Part shown: positions 1-8,555 of the stretch, in pieces | Position numbering within the stretch: the first letter of the stretch is position 1 | Layout of the letters: every line of letters starts with the position of its first letter | NCBI RefSeq assembly: GCF_011927785.1 | Contig: NZ_JAATJK010000001.1 | Coordinates: 558,001-622,000, forward strand | DNA from: Micromonospora profundi | Lineage (GTDB): Bacteria > Actinomycetota > Actinomycetes > Mycobacteriales > Micromonosporaceae | Direction: 5' to 3' | Length of the DNA: 64,000 nt | Notes under the pieces: generated by a model | Seen by the model: the letters and a program-made list of their open reading frames with translations, nothing else | The model's database searches: none | What the model was told of the DNA's origin: nothing | Position numbers and translations under genes: made by a program

Positions 1-197
1 CGTTCGCCGGCAAGCTCGCCGGGCTGGGGGAGCGGGTCGAGGTGTTGCCCGACCGGGTCCTGCTCTACGTGCCCGACGGCGACGCGGCGGTCGTCGAGGT
101 TTCCGCGTCGGGGCTCACCCCGGCAAACGTGCTGGTGCGGCGCAGTGGCCTCGAAGATGTCTTCCTGCACCTGACCGGCCGCACCCTTGTCGACTGA
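1..197 (+). CDS. ABC transporter ATP-binding protein, C-terminal fragment (DrrA-type)
   Basis: An open frame with codons starting at position 3 runs into the window from the left and stops with TGA at 195-197. About 64 residues are visible, ending in the segment SGLEDVFLHLTGRTLVD. A closing S/GLEDVFL-LTG-R motif is typical of drug- and lipid-export ABC-2 ATPases of the DrrA/CcmA type. The Walker motifs lie outside the window. Two ABC-2 permease genes follow on the same strand after a 113-bp gap, so this is most likely the ATPase of that exporter. The substrate cannot be told from the sequence. Confidence 0.8.
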   Translation, partial: FAGKLAGLGERVEVLPDRVLLYVPDGDAAVVEVSASGLTPANVLVRRSGLEDVFLHLTGRTLVD

Positions 198-310
198 CGG
201 GCCGATCAAGGGAGCGAAACCCGGGCGACACGTCGAAGGCGTCGCCGTAGGGTGACCGCGGCCTGTCGTACCCCCGGGGTAGGAAAGGTCGGGACACGGG
301 GGTGGTCATT

Positions 311-1099
311 GTGAGTGTGGCGGGGCGGGCGCGGGCTCCCTGGGTGCCGGCGTACGCAGTGTTCGAGCACTATCTGGTCGGTCTGCGACGCACCTGGCGG
401 GCGGGGGTGTTCTCCTCGTTCCTGCTGCCGGTGTTGACGGTGCTCGGCTTCGGGCTCGGCGTCGGCGCGTACATCGACCAGGGCGTCGGCGGTGTGCGGT
501 ACCTCGACTGGCTGGTCCCTGGGCTGATCGCCTCGACCGCGCTCCAGGTGACTGTCGGTGACTCGACCTGGCCGGTGTTCAGCAACTTCCAGTGGGTCAA
601 GACCTACTTCGCGCAGAGCGCGTCGCCGCTGCGGGTGGGCGACATACTGGCCGGGCACCTGGCCTTCGTGCTGTTCCGGGTGCTCACGACGATCGTGGCG
701 TTCCTGCTGGTCACCGGGTTGTTCGGGGCGTTGCGGTCACCGTGGGCGGTGGCCACCCTGCCGGTGGTGGCGCTGCTCGCGCTGGGGGTGGCCGGGCCGA
801 CCTTCGCGTTCTCCGCGTCGGTGTCCACCGACAGTTGGCTGGCGATGCTGTTCCGGTTCGCTGTCATCCCGATGACGCTGTTCGCCGGGGTCTTCTTCCC
901 CGTCGAGTCGCTGCCCGACGCGCTGCGCTGGCTGGCGTACGCGACGCCGCTGTGGCACGCCGTCGACCTGTGCCGGGCGGCCACTCTCGGTGTCGCCCCA
1001 CAGTGGTCGGTCGTCGGGCACCTGCTCTACCTGGGGGCGTGGGCGGTCGCCGGTTGGCTGCTGGCGCTTCGTGCCTTCCGCCGCAAGCTCGTCGTCTAG
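311..1099 (+). CDS. ABC-2 type transporter permease (DrrB-like), first of two
   Basis: Integral membrane permease of about 262 residues with roughly six hydrophobic segments and the ABC-2 layout: cytoplasmic N-terminus, a central block of membrane segments, then a conserved region around FAGVFFPVESLPDALRWLAY before the last segments. It would form the channel of an exporter powered by the upstream ATPase. I chose the GTG at 311 because a GGGGGTGG run sits about 6 bases upstream. An in-frame GTG at 302 would add three residues but overlaps that run. The next permease begins 13 bases after the stop, so the two are co-translated and probably form a heterodimer. Confidence 0.85.
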   Translation: MSVAGRARAPWVPAYAVFEHYLVGLRRTWRAGVFSSFLLPVLTVLGFGLGVGAYIDQGVGGVRYLDWLVPGLIASTALQVTVGDSTWPVFSNFQWVKTYFAQSASPLRVGDILAGHLAFVLFRVLTTIVAFLLVTGLFGALRSPWAVATLPVVALLALGVAGPTFAFSASVSTDSWLAMLFRFAVIPMTLFAGVFFPVESLPDALRWLAYATPLWHAVDLCRAATLGVAPQWSVVGHLLYLGAWAVAGWLLALRAFRRKLVV

Positions 1100-1112
1100 G
1101 GGAGGAGGTTTC

Positions 1113-1922
1113 GTGGTCACGCTGATGCTGCCCCGGATGGTCGATGTCTCGGCCGCGTCCCGGCGGTCGGGCTCGGTGGTCGAGCGCAACGTCGCGGCGC
1201 TGAAGTCCGTCTACTGGCTGCTGCTGATCTCTGGCTTCGTGGAGCCGCTGCTCTACCTGCTGTCCATCGGGGTGGGCGTCGGATCGCTGGTCGGTGACCT
1301 GCCGCTGCCCGACGGGCGCCTCGTGTCGTACGCCGCGTTCGTCGCTCCGGCGATGCTCGCCTCGTCGGCGATGACCGGGGCGCTCGCGGAGACCACATTC
1401 AACTTCTTCGGCAAGATGAAATACATGAAGCTGTACGACGGGATGATCGCCACCCCGGTACGGCCTTTCGAGATCGCCGTCGGTGAGTTGAGCTGGGCGA
1501 TGCTGCGGGGCAGCGCGTACTCGGCGGCGTTCCTCGCGGTGATGGTCGCGCTGGGCCTGACAAACGTCGCCCACGCGGTGACTGCCTTTCCGGCGGCGGT
1601 GCTTGTCGGGTTCGCGTTCGGTGGGCTCGGCATGGCGCTGTCCACGTTCATGCGTAGCTGGCAGGACTTCGACCTGATGGGCTCCGCCCAGTTCACGCTC
1701 TTCCTCTTCTCGGGCACGTTCGTGCCGGCGCAGGCGTACCCGACGCTGTTGCACTGGCTGATCGAGGTCACGCCGTTGTACCGGGCGGTGCACCTGATCC
1801 GCGGTGTCACGCTCGGCGGCGTCGGGTGGTCCTGGCTGCTCGACGTGCTCTACCTGCTGGTGATGCTGGCGGTCGGCCTGCTGGTGGCGTCGCGCCGGAT
1901 GGGCAGGTTGCTCTACAGGTAG
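1113..1922 (+). CDS. ABC-2 type transporter permease (DrrB-like), second of two
   Basis: A 269-residue ABC-2 permease paralogous to its upstream neighbour, with six predicted membrane segments and the family hallmark FSGTFVPAQAYPTLLHWLIE near the C-terminus. The open frame extends upstream to 990 inside the preceding gene, but the GTG at 1113 is preceded by a clear GGAGGAGG at 1101-1108 and is taken as the start. Together with the flanking ATPase fragment and first permease it makes a complete three-gene ABC-2 exporter. Such pairs export drugs, lipids or polysaccharides in actinobacteria; nothing here narrows the substrate. Confidence 0.87.
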   Translation: MVTLMLPRMVDVSAASRRSGSVVERNVAALKSVYWLLLISGFVEPLLYLLSIGVGVGSLVGDLPLPDGRLVSYAAFVAPAMLASSAMTGALAETTFNFFGKMKYMKLYDGMIATPVRPFEIAVGELSWAMLRGSAYSAAFLAVMVALGLTNVAHAVTAFPAAVLVGFAFGGLGMALSTFMRSWQDFDLMGSAQFTLFLFSGTFVPAQAYPTLLHWLIEVTPLYRAVHLIRGVTLGGVGWSWLLDVLYLLVMLAVGLLVASRRMGRLLYR

Positions 1923-1985
1923 GGGTTACCGGCCGCCGCCCACGGGGCATGTCGGAGGTGACACCACCGACGATGAGGAGGGGCG

Positions 1986-3131
1986 ATGGCCTCCGACGAG
2001 TCATCCGCCCGCAGCGGGACCGGGCGCACGGACGCCGACGGGACCGAGCGCGAGAGTGCCGGCGGGACCGGGCGCCAGAGTGCCGGCGGGACCGGGCGCC
2101 AGAGTGCCGGCGGGACCGGGCGCGAGGACGCCAGCGGAAGTGGGCGTGCGGACGCCAGCCGGCCGGTCGGTCCCGACGCCGGGCCGGACAGCCCCACCGA
2201 TCTGCCCGGCAGCGACTGGAAGGCGGCGCTGCGCCGGACGGTCCGCGAGTTCCAGGACGACAGCCTGACCGACTGGGCGGCGGCGCTCACCTACTACAGC
2301 GTGCTGTCCATCTTCCCCGGGCTGCTGGTGCTGATCTCCATCCTCGGCCTGCTCGGCACGAGTGCCACCGAGGGCGTCAAGGACACCGTCAACCAGGCGG
2401 TGCCGGAGGGCAACATCCAGAAGATCATCGAGGACGCGATCACCCAGGCGCAGGGCAGCGGCGGGCTGGCCAGCATCGCGGCGATCATCGGTCTGCTTGC
2501 CGCGTTCTGGTCCGCGTCCGGTTACATCGCGGCGTTCATGCGTGCGTCGAACACGATCTACGACGTGCCGGAGGGCCGGCCGATCTGGAAGACGCTGCCG
2601 ATCCGGGTCGGCGTCACTGCCGTGATCGGCGTGCTGTTGCTGACCTGCGCGGTGATCGTGGTCTTCACCGGCCGCTTCGCCGAGCTGGTCGGAAACGCTA
2701 TCGGCCTCGGCTCGACGGCGGTAGCGGTGTGGAACGTCGCCAAGTGGCCGGTGCTGCTGATCCTCGTCAGCCTGATGTTCGCCATCCTCTACTGGGCCTC
2801 GCCGAACGCGCGGCACGGCGGGTTCCGCTGGGTCAGCCCGGGTGGCGTGCTGGCAGTGGTGATCTGGCTGGTGATCTCCGGTCTGTTCGCCTTCTACGTG
2901 AGCAACTTCGGCTCCTACAACAAGACGTACGGGGCACTGGCCGGCGTGATCATCTTTTTGATCTGGCTGTGGCTCAGCAACATCGCGATCCTGCTGGGTG
3001 CCGAGTTCGACGCCGAGTTGGAGCGCGGCCGGGCCATCTCGGCCGGCCACCCGGCCGACGACGAGCCGTACGTCGAGCTGCGCGACGATCGGAAGCTCCG
3101 CAAGAAGCGGAACGCCGCAGGCAGTCACTGA
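1986..3131 (+). CDS. YihY/virulence factor BrkB family membrane protein with repetitive N-terminus
   Basis: 381 residues. The first ~70 are a low-complexity, hydrophilic Gly/Thr/Arg/Ser tail built from an eight-residue unit (SAGGTGRQ and variants). From about residue 80 the YihY/BrkB domain begins (WKAALRRTVREFQDD, then LTYYSVLSIFPGLLVLISILG), followed by about six membrane segments, including GALAGVIIFLIWLWLSNIAILLG cut by the family's conserved glycines. The C-terminus is basic and cytoplasmic (RKLRKKRN). The family is sometimes called ribonuclease BN from an old misassignment; its real role is uncertain, possibly transport or envelope function. A hairpin terminator follows at 3142-3183. 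Confidence 0.9.
   Translation: MASDESSARSGTGRTDADGTERESAGGTGRQSAGGTGRQSAGGTGREDASGSGRADASRPVGPDAGPDSPTDLPGSDWKAALRRTVREFQDDSLTDWAAALTYYSVLSIFPGLLVLISILGLLGTSATEGVKDTVNQAVPEGNIQKIIEDAITQAQGSGGLASIAAIIGLLAAFWSASGYIAAFMRASNTIYDVPEGRPIWKTLPIRVGVTAVIGVLLLTCAVIVVFTGRFAELVGNAIGLGSTAVAVWNVAKWPVLLILVSLMFAILYWASPNARHGGFRWVSPGGVLAVVIWLVISGLFAFYVSNFGSYNKTYGALAGVIIFLIWLWLSNIAILLGAEFDAELERGRAISAGHPADDEPYVELRDDRKLRKKRNAAGSH
2022..2165 (+). repeat. Six tandem 24-bp units in the 5' end of the yihY-like gene
   Basis: Units start at 2022, 2046, 2070, 2094, 2118 and 2142. Units at 2070 and 2094 are identical; the outer ones have diverged. 24 bp is eight codons, so copy number can change without breaking the frame. 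The encoded unit is SAGGTGRQ-like. Confidence 0.9.
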
Positions 3132-3141
3132 CCTGTCCTCT

Positions 3142-3183
3142 GCCGCCCCGCCGCCCGCAAAACGGGTGGTGGGGCGGCTTTTT
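3142..3183 (+). terminator. Rho-independent terminator after the yihY-like gene
   Basis: A long GC-rich stem (GCCGCCCCGCCGCCCG pairing with CGGGTGGTGGGGCGGC, with a few G-T wobbles) closes a short A-rich loop and is followed by TTTTT, starting 11 bases after the stop codon. Confidence 0.85.
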
Positions 3184-3252
3184 GCCCGCTGATCGGTACG
3201 CGCCGCGAGCAGGCGAGGGCACTCGGTCACCCTTTCCTTGATCGACTAGTAG

Positions 3253-3338
3253 CTTTTGTTCCTTAGGACAAAAGTTGAGAACAGAACGGCCGAAGCTCTG
3301 GACAGGCGGCGCGGAACGCTCCTACTGTGTCGGACACA
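3253..3338 (+). promoter_or_regulatory. Promoter and operator region of the ROK regulator gene
   Basis: An inverted repeat CTTTTGT-N8-ACAAAAG lies at 3253-3274, continuing as AAAGTTGA. A sigma-70-like promoter follows: -35 TGGACA at 3299-3304, 18-bp spacer, -10 TACTGT at 3323-3328. The -10 overlaps a perfect 13-base palindrome TGTGTCGGACACA at 3326-3338. A matching arrangement (gapped palindrome ending AAAGTTGA, then GCT-A/C-TGGACA, then a CGTCGATGTGAAC block) is found at 18761-18880. The ROK protein encoded just downstream is the natural candidate to bind here, which is inference. Confidence 0.6.
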
Positions 3339-3390
3339 ACACCTCGACATTGCGTCGATGTGAACGAGTTCGATGAAGAGGTGAGTCCCG

Positions 3391-4569
3391 GTGCGGACCG
3401 TCGAGCCCCTGCATGTCCGACTGTTGCGGTTGCTCCGCGACGAGGGGGCCGTGTCCCGTGCCGAGTTGGGTGACCGGCTCCAGATGCCCCGCCCCCGGCT
3501 GCTTGCCGAGCTGGAGCGCCTGGTGTCCCTGGGTTACGTCGCCGAGGCGGGCCTCGCCGCGTCCCGGGGTGGACGTCGCTCCACACTCGTCGAGCTGAAC
3601 CCGAAGCTGCGCTTCGCGGCCGTCGACCTGGGCGCCAGTTCGATGGACATCGAGGTGGTGAACGGCCGGCTCGAACCGGTCGCCCACTACGCCGAGCCTG
3701 CCGACATCCGCAACGGGCCCAAGGTGACCCTGCAACGGGTGAACGAGTTGCTGCACAAGGCCCGGGTCGACGGCGCGTACGAGCGGCTGGACGCGGTGGG
3801 CGTCGGCGTGCCGGGGCCGGTCAGCTTCCGTGACGGCGTCCCCGTCTCACCGCCGATCATGCCCGGCTGGGACCGCTTCCCGGTGCGCGAGCTGCTCAGC
3901 CGGGAGCACGGCTGCCCGGCGGTGGTCGACAACGACGTCAACATCATGGCGATCGGCGAGCGTCACGGCGGCGTGGCCCACTCGGTCGACGACTTCCTCT
4001 TCATCAAGATCGGCACCGGCATCGGCTGCGGCATCTACCTCACCGGCGATGTCTACCGGGGCACCGACGGCTGCGCCGGCGACATCGGCCACATCCAGGT
4101 CGACTCGCACGGACCGATGTGCTCCTGCGGCAATGTCGGCTGCCTGGAGGCGCTGTTCAGCGGCGCCGCGCTGGCAAAGGACGCCACCGCCGCCGCCCGT
4201 AGCGGGGTGTCGCCGGCACTTGCCGAGCGGTTGAGCCTGCGCGGCGCGGTGACCGCCCTGGACGTCGCCGAGGGCGCCATCGAGGGTGACATGACCTGTA
4301 TCCAGCTGATCCGCGACGGCGGCCGGCGGGTCGGTGGGGTGCTCGCCGGCCTGGTCAGCTTCACGAACCCGTCGATGATCGTCATCGGCGGCGGGCTGGC
4401 CCAGCTCGGGCACATCCTGCTCGCCGAGATCCGCAGCGTGGTCTACCGCCGGTCGCTGCCACTGGCCACCGGCAACCTGCCAGTCGTGCTGTCCGAGCTG
4501 GGCAACCGGGCCGGCGTCGCCGGCGCGGCGGTGCTCGCCAGCGATGTCGCATTCGGGGAAGCGTCATGA
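3391..4569 (+). CDS. ROK family transcriptional regulator (NagC/XylR type)
   Basis: 392 residues. Residues 1-65 form a winged helix-turn-helix (LLRDEGAVSRAELGDRL, then the wing with SRGGRRSTLVEL). The rest is a ROK sugar-kinase-like domain with the DLGASS phosphate-binding turn, the catalytic-site-like VVDNDVNIMA and the zinc-binding C-x-C-G-x-x-G-C-x-E motif at about residues 244-252. Such proteins repress sugar operons and release DNA on binding a sugar. The start is GTG (annotated as Met) with GAAGAGGTGAG upstream. It is followed, after an 88-bp gap, by a sugar ABC transporter operon that it probably controls. Whether it keeps kinase activity cannot be told. Confidence 0.93.
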   Translation: MRTVEPLHVRLLRLLRDEGAVSRAELGDRLQMPRPRLLAELERLVSLGYVAEAGLAASRGGRRSTLVELNPKLRFAAVDLGASSMDIEVVNGRLEPVAHYAEPADIRNGPKVTLQRVNELLHKARVDGAYERLDAVGVGVPGPVSFRDGVPVSPPIMPGWDRFPVRELLSREHGCPAVVDNDVNIMAIGERHGGVAHSVDDFLFIKIGTGIGCGIYLTGDVYRGTDGCAGDIGHIQVDSHGPMCSCGNVGCLEALFSGAALAKDATAAARSGVSPALAERLSLRGAVTALDVAEGAIEGDMTCIQLIRDGGRRVGGVLAGLVSFTNPSMIVIGGGLAQLGHILLAEIRSVVYRRSLPLATGNLPVVLSELGNRAGVAGAAVLASDVAFGEAS

Positions 4570-4657
4570 GCCCGCGGCCCGAGATGCCGCCCGTCATCCC
4601 GCCGCCCGCGACGCCGCGGTCGTCAACCGAGCAACAGTCGTGAGCGAGGAGGAGACT

Positions 4658-6262
4658 GTGGCCCAGCCCGAGGAGAACGCCCCCACCGGGTCCGCGGACG
4701 CCGACGCCGGGGCGCCGCTGGTCGAGGCCCCCGCTGACACCGTCGCGGGCGAGGTGGTCCTGCGCCTCACCGACGTCGTCAAGACCTTCCCTGGTGTACG
4801 CGCCCTCGACGGCGTGCAGTTGGAAGTGCGGGCCGGCGAGGTGCACTGCCTGCTCGGTCAGAACGGTGCCGGCAAGTCCACGCTCATCAAGGTGCTCTCC
4901 GGCGTGCACCGACCGGATTCGGGTCTTGTCGAGTGGCGCGGTGAGCCGGTGACGTTCGCCAACCCGCAGGCAGCGATGCGCGCCGGTATCGCCACCATCT
5001 ACCAGGAGCTCGACCTCGTCGAGGATCTGTCGGTGGCGGAGAACGCCTTCCTCGGTCACGAGCACCGCCGCTTCGGGTTCGTGCGGCGTGGCCGGATGGC
5101 CCGGCACACCCGGCAGATCCTCGGTCGGCTCGGCCACGGCGAGATCCCGCCGGGACGGATGGTCCGGTCGTTGCCGGCCGCCGGTAAGCAGATCGTCAGC
5201 ATGGCGCGGGCGCTCTCGCACGAGGCCCGACTGATCATCATGGACGAGCCGAGCGCCGTGCTGGCCCACGACGAGGTCGGCAACCTGTTCCGGATCATTC
5301 GCGAGCTGACGGCACAGGGCATCGCCGTCATCTACATCTCCCACCGCCTGGAGGAGATCCGCGAGATCGGCGACCGGGTCACCGTACTCAAGGACGGCCG
5401 GACCACCGCGGCGAACCTGCCGGCGCGCGACACCCCGACCCGCGACCTGGTGAGCCGGATGACCGGCCGCACCATCGAGTACGTCTTCCCCGACCGGCCC
5501 GCCGACGACACCACAGGCGCCGACCTGCTCCAGGTGGAGGGGCTGACCCGTCCGGGCGAGTTCGCCGACGTCTCGCTCACCGTGCGCGCCGGGGAGATCG
5601 TCGGCATCGCCGGCCTCGTGGGTTCCGGCCGCTCGGAGCTGCTGGAGACCATCTACGGCGCCCGCCTTCCCGAGGCCGGCACGGTGCGGATGGAAGGGCG
5701 TGCGCTGCGTCCCGGTGTCGGCGCGGCGGTCCGTGCCGGCATGGGGATGGCTCCCGAGGAGCGCAAGAGTCAGGCGCTGCTGCTGGGTGAGCCGATCTTC
5801 CGCAACGTCACGCTTGCCACGTTCGGCAGGTACGCGCGGCTCGGCTTCACCGACGCCGGCAGGGAACGCGCCGAGGCGAACCGGATCGCCGAGAGCCTGG
5901 AGTTGCGGCCCCTGGATGTCAACCGGCCGGTGCGCACCCTGTCCGGCGGTAACCAGCAGAAGGTGGTGGTCGGGCGCTGGCTGCTCGGCGGCACCAAGCT
6001 GCTGCTGCTCGACGAGCCCACCCGGGGCGTGGACGTGGGTGCCCGGGCGGAGCTCTACCAGGTCATCCGGGGGTTGGCGGCGCAGGGCGTCGGTGTCCTG
6101 CTGGTCTCCAGCGAGGTGCCCGAGGTGCTCGGCCTGGCCGACCGGGTGCTGGTGATGCGGGAGGGGCGGGTCGTCCGCGAGGCCCCGGCCGGCGAACTCG
6201 ACGAGAACACTGTGCTCGACCTCGTGATGGCGGGGTCCCTGATGGAAGGCGCACCGGCATGA
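4658..6262 (+). CDS. Sugar ABC transporter ATP-binding protein with two fused ATPase domains (RbsA/MglA type)
   Basis: About 534 residues. First ATPase domain: Walker A GQNGAGKSTLIK at about 66-77, a degenerate signature (LPAAGKQ) and Walker B IIMDEPSA. Second domain: degenerate Walker A GLVGSGRSELLE, canonical signature LSGGNQQK and LLLLDEPTRGVD. This asymmetry is normal for carbohydrate-uptake CUT2 ATPases. It powers the permease encoded next, with which it overlaps by four bases (ATGA). The frame is open back to 4544 inside the ROK gene, but GAGGAGGAG directly before the GTG at 4658 decides that start; another GTG lies at 4640. The sugar imported is unknown. Confidence 0.92.
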   Translation: MAQPEENAPTGSADADAGAPLVEAPADTVAGEVVLRLTDVVKTFPGVRALDGVQLEVRAGEVHCLLGQNGAGKSTLIKVLSGVHRPDSGLVEWRGEPVTFANPQAAMRAGIATIYQELDLVEDLSVAENAFLGHEHRRFGFVRRGRMARHTRQILGRLGHGEIPPGRMVRSLPAAGKQIVSMARALSHEARLIIMDEPSAVLAHDEVGNLFRIIRELTAQGIAVIYISHRLEEIREIGDRVTVLKDGRTTAANLPARDTPTRDLVSRMTGRTIEYVFPDRPADDTTGADLLQVEGLTRPGEFADVSLTVRAGEIVGIAGLVGSGRSELLETIYGARLPEAGTVRMEGRALRPGVGAAVRAGMGMAPEERKSQALLLGEPIFRNVTLATFGRYARLGFTDAGRERAEANRIAESLELRPLDVNRPVRTLSGGNQQKVVVGRWLLGGTKLLLLDEPTRGVDVGARAELYQVIRGLAAQGVGVLLVSSEVPEVLGLADRVLVMREGRVVREAPAGELDENTVLDLVMAGSLMEGAPA

Positions 6263-7386
6263 GCGACGCGACTCCCAGCCCCACAGCGACACCGGAGCGC
6301 CCGCAGCTTCCGGCCCAGTCGCCGCCGGTGGATCCGGCGGAGACGGCGGTGGCCGGCGACAAGGCGGCATCGACGGGCCGGCTCTCCTGGTGGCAGGGCG
6401 ACGGCGGCGACGGTGCCAAGCGCAACCTGGGTCTGATCGGTGTGCTCGCCGCGCTCATCGTGGTCGGCATGGTCACCAAACCGGACCTGTACGGCGATCC
6501 GAACTGGGTCTGGAACAACGTGCTTGCCATCCTCCAGCTCGCCTCGGTGGTGGGTGTGGTGACGGTCGGCATGACCTTCGTGATCATCGGTGGTGGGATC
6601 GACCTGTCGGTGGGCGCGATCGTGGCGCTGGCCGGGGTCTGGTGCACCACCGTGGCGACCCAGAGCTACGGCGCGGGCGGCATGATCTTCACGGCCATCG
6701 TGGTGGGCATCTGCGTCGGCCTTGTCAACGGCGTGCTCATCTCGTACGGGCGGCTGGTGCCGTTCATCGCGACGCTCGCAATGCTCGTGGCCGCCCGCGG
6801 CCTCGCGGCATCGATCTCCAACAAGCAGACCCAGGTGTCGAGCAGCACCTTCATCAACGACATCGCCGCCCGCAAGGTCCTCGGCATTCCGATCCTCGTC
6901 TACATCCTCGGCGCTGTGGTGCTGGCCGGCTGGATCCTGCTCAACCGGACGACCTTCGGCCGGCGGACCATCGCGGTCGGCGGCAACCCGGAGGCGGCGC
7001 GGCTGGCCGGCATCAACGTCCGCCGGCACACGATGCTGCTGTACGCGCTGTCCGGCCTCTGCTGCGGTATCGCCGCCATCATGCTCACCTCCCAGGCGAC
7101 CTCGGCCCAGGCGGCGATGGCGAACCTCTACGAGCTGGACGCGATCGCCGCCGCGATCATCGGCGGCACGCTGCTCAGCGGCGGCCGGGGCACGATCGTC
7201 GGCTCGCTGCTCGGCGTCATCATCTTCGCCACGATCACGAATCTCTTCGCCATCAACGGCCTCTCCATCGAGGCGCAGAACATGGTCAAGGGCGGCATCA
7301 TCGTCGCAGCCGTCCTGGTCCAGCAGTTCCAGTTCAAGTCCTTCACACGGTTCCTCGCGCGGAACAGGGTCACCACCGCAACCTGA
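6259..7386 (+). CDS. Sugar ABC transporter permease (RbsC/CUT2 type)
   Basis: 375 residues. A hydrophilic, Pro/Ala-rich N-terminal ~50 residues is followed by about ten membrane segments. The segment VIIGGGIDLSVGAIVALAGV and, later, AIAAAIIGGTLLSGGRGTIVGSLLG are hallmarks of ribose/galactose-type (CUT2, BPD_transp_2) permeases. The start overlaps the stop of the ATPase gene by four bases. A single permease gene suggests a homodimeric channel, as in RbsABC. The binding protein gene follows after 96 bases. Confidence 0.92.
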   Translation: MSDATPSPTATPERPQLPAQSPPVDPAETAVAGDKAASTGRLSWWQGDGGDGAKRNLGLIGVLAALIVVGMVTKPDLYGDPNWVWNNVLAILQLASVVGVVTVGMTFVIIGGGIDLSVGAIVALAGVWCTTVATQSYGAGGMIFTAIVVGICVGLVNGVLISYGRLVPFIATLAMLVAARGLAASISNKQTQVSSSTFINDIAARKVLGIPILVYILGAVVLAGWILLNRTTFGRRTIAVGGNPEAARLAGINVRRHTMLLYALSGLCCGIAAIMLTSQATSAQAAMANLYELDAIAAAIIGGTLLSGGRGTIVGSLLGVIIFATITNLFAINGLSIEAQNMVKGGIIVAAVLVQQFQFKSFTRFLARNRVTTAT

Positions 7387-7482
7387 CGCACCGCACCGTT
7401 TGCACCTGGCGACGTCGACCTTTTCGACGGTGGCCGGGCCTCGCACACCCTTCACCACTCCATCCGCTCCCAGGAGGTCGTC

Positions 7483-8535
7483 ATGACCCAGCACAGCCGC
7501 GACCTGTCGCGCCGCCGGCTGCTCTTCGGCGGGGCCGCTGTCGGCGCCGCCACCCTGCTCACCGCCTGCACCAGCAACGAGACCCCGGCGGCCAGCACCC
7601 AGACCAAGGCCGCCGGTGATGGTGCCGGCAACAACGCACCGGGCAAGAAGGTCGTCATCGGCTTCTCGGCGCCGGCCGCCGACCACGGCTGGATGGGCGC
7701 GATCCACGCCAACGCCAAGGCGCAGGCCGCCGCGTACTCCGATGTGGAGTTCAAGGAGGTCGACGGCGGTACGACGTCCGAGGCCCAGCGGTCCACGCTC
7801 GGCACGCTCATCGCCCAGAAGCCGGACATCATCGTCGTGCTGCCGCACGACGGCAAGGAGGTCAACGCTGTTGCCCTCCAGGCGATGCAGGCAGGCATCC
7901 CGATCGTCAACCTCGACCGGATCTTCCCCGACGCGCTGGCCTCCCGGTTGGTCATCAAGGGTGACAACTACGGCATGGGCGTCTCGGCCGGGCACTTCAT
8001 CGGCAAGCAGCTCAAGGACAAGGGCGTCGCCAACCCGATCATCGGTGAGATCGCCGGTCTGGAGATCCCGCTGACCGTCGAGCGCAGCGAGGGCTTCAAG
8101 GCCGCCCTGGCCACGTACGGGTTCAAGGTCGCCAACCGCCGTTCGGCCGAGTTCACCTCGGACAGCGGTCAGCGTGAGGCCGCCCAGCTGCTCCAGGCCC
8201 TGCCGAAGATCGACGCGATCTGGAACCACGACGACGACCAGGGCATCGGTGTGTTGGCCGCCATCAAGCAGGCCAACCGGTCGGAGTTCTTCATGGTCGG
8301 CGGCGCGGGGTCGAAGCTCGCCATCGACGCCATCAAGGCCGACAACACAGTCCTCAAGGCGACGGTCACCTACAACCCGTCGATGGCCTCGTCGGCGATC
8401 TCCCTGGCGCGGCTCATCGCGCAGGGTCGCGGCCTGGGCGACCTGACGGAGTTGCAGGTGCCGAAGGAAGTGACGCTCGCCTCCGAGACGATCACCAAGG
8501 AGAACGCGAGCAGCTACGAGAAGCTCGGGTTCTGA
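7483..8535 (+). CDS. Sugar ABC transporter substrate-binding lipoprotein (RbsB type), Tat/lipobox signal
   Basis: 350 residues. The N-terminus has a twin-arginine-like segment (SRRRLLFGGAAVGAATLLTAC) whose Cys at about residue 29 fits a lipobox, so the mature protein should be lipid-anchored outside the membrane. The remainder is a periplasmic-binding-protein type 1 fold: KVVIGFSAPAADHGWMGAIHANAK at the start, PDIIVVLPHDGKEVNAVALQ, IVNLDRIF and WNHDDDQGIGVLAAI. It would deliver a sugar or polyol to the RbsA/RbsC-like pair. AGGAGG lies 7 bases before the ATG. It is followed after 20 bases by a sugar dehydrogenase gene. Confidence 0.92.
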   Translation: MTQHSRDLSRRRLLFGGAAVGAATLLTACTSNETPAASTQTKAAGDGAGNNAPGKKVVIGFSAPAADHGWMGAIHANAKAQAAAYSDVEFKEVDGGTTSEAQRSTLGTLIAQKPDIIVVLPHDGKEVNAVALQAMQAGIPIVNLDRIFPDALASRLVIKGDNYGMGVSAGHFIGKQLKDKGVANPIIGEIAGLEIPLTVERSEGFKAALATYGFKVANRRSAEFTSDSGQREAAQLLQALPKIDAIWNHDDDQGIGVLAAIKQANRSEFFMVGGAGSKLAIDAIKADNTVLKATVTYNPSMASSAISLARLIAQGRGLGDLTELQVPKEVTLASETITKENASSYEKLGF

Positions 8536-8555
8536 CATCTGGGGGGAGACCCACC

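Noticed and set aside
6055..8538. 827-codon open frame on the minus strand
   Set aside because: It runs antisense through the clear ABC transporter genes, has Arg/Asp-rich nonsense composition and no domain; it is a GC-bias shadow.
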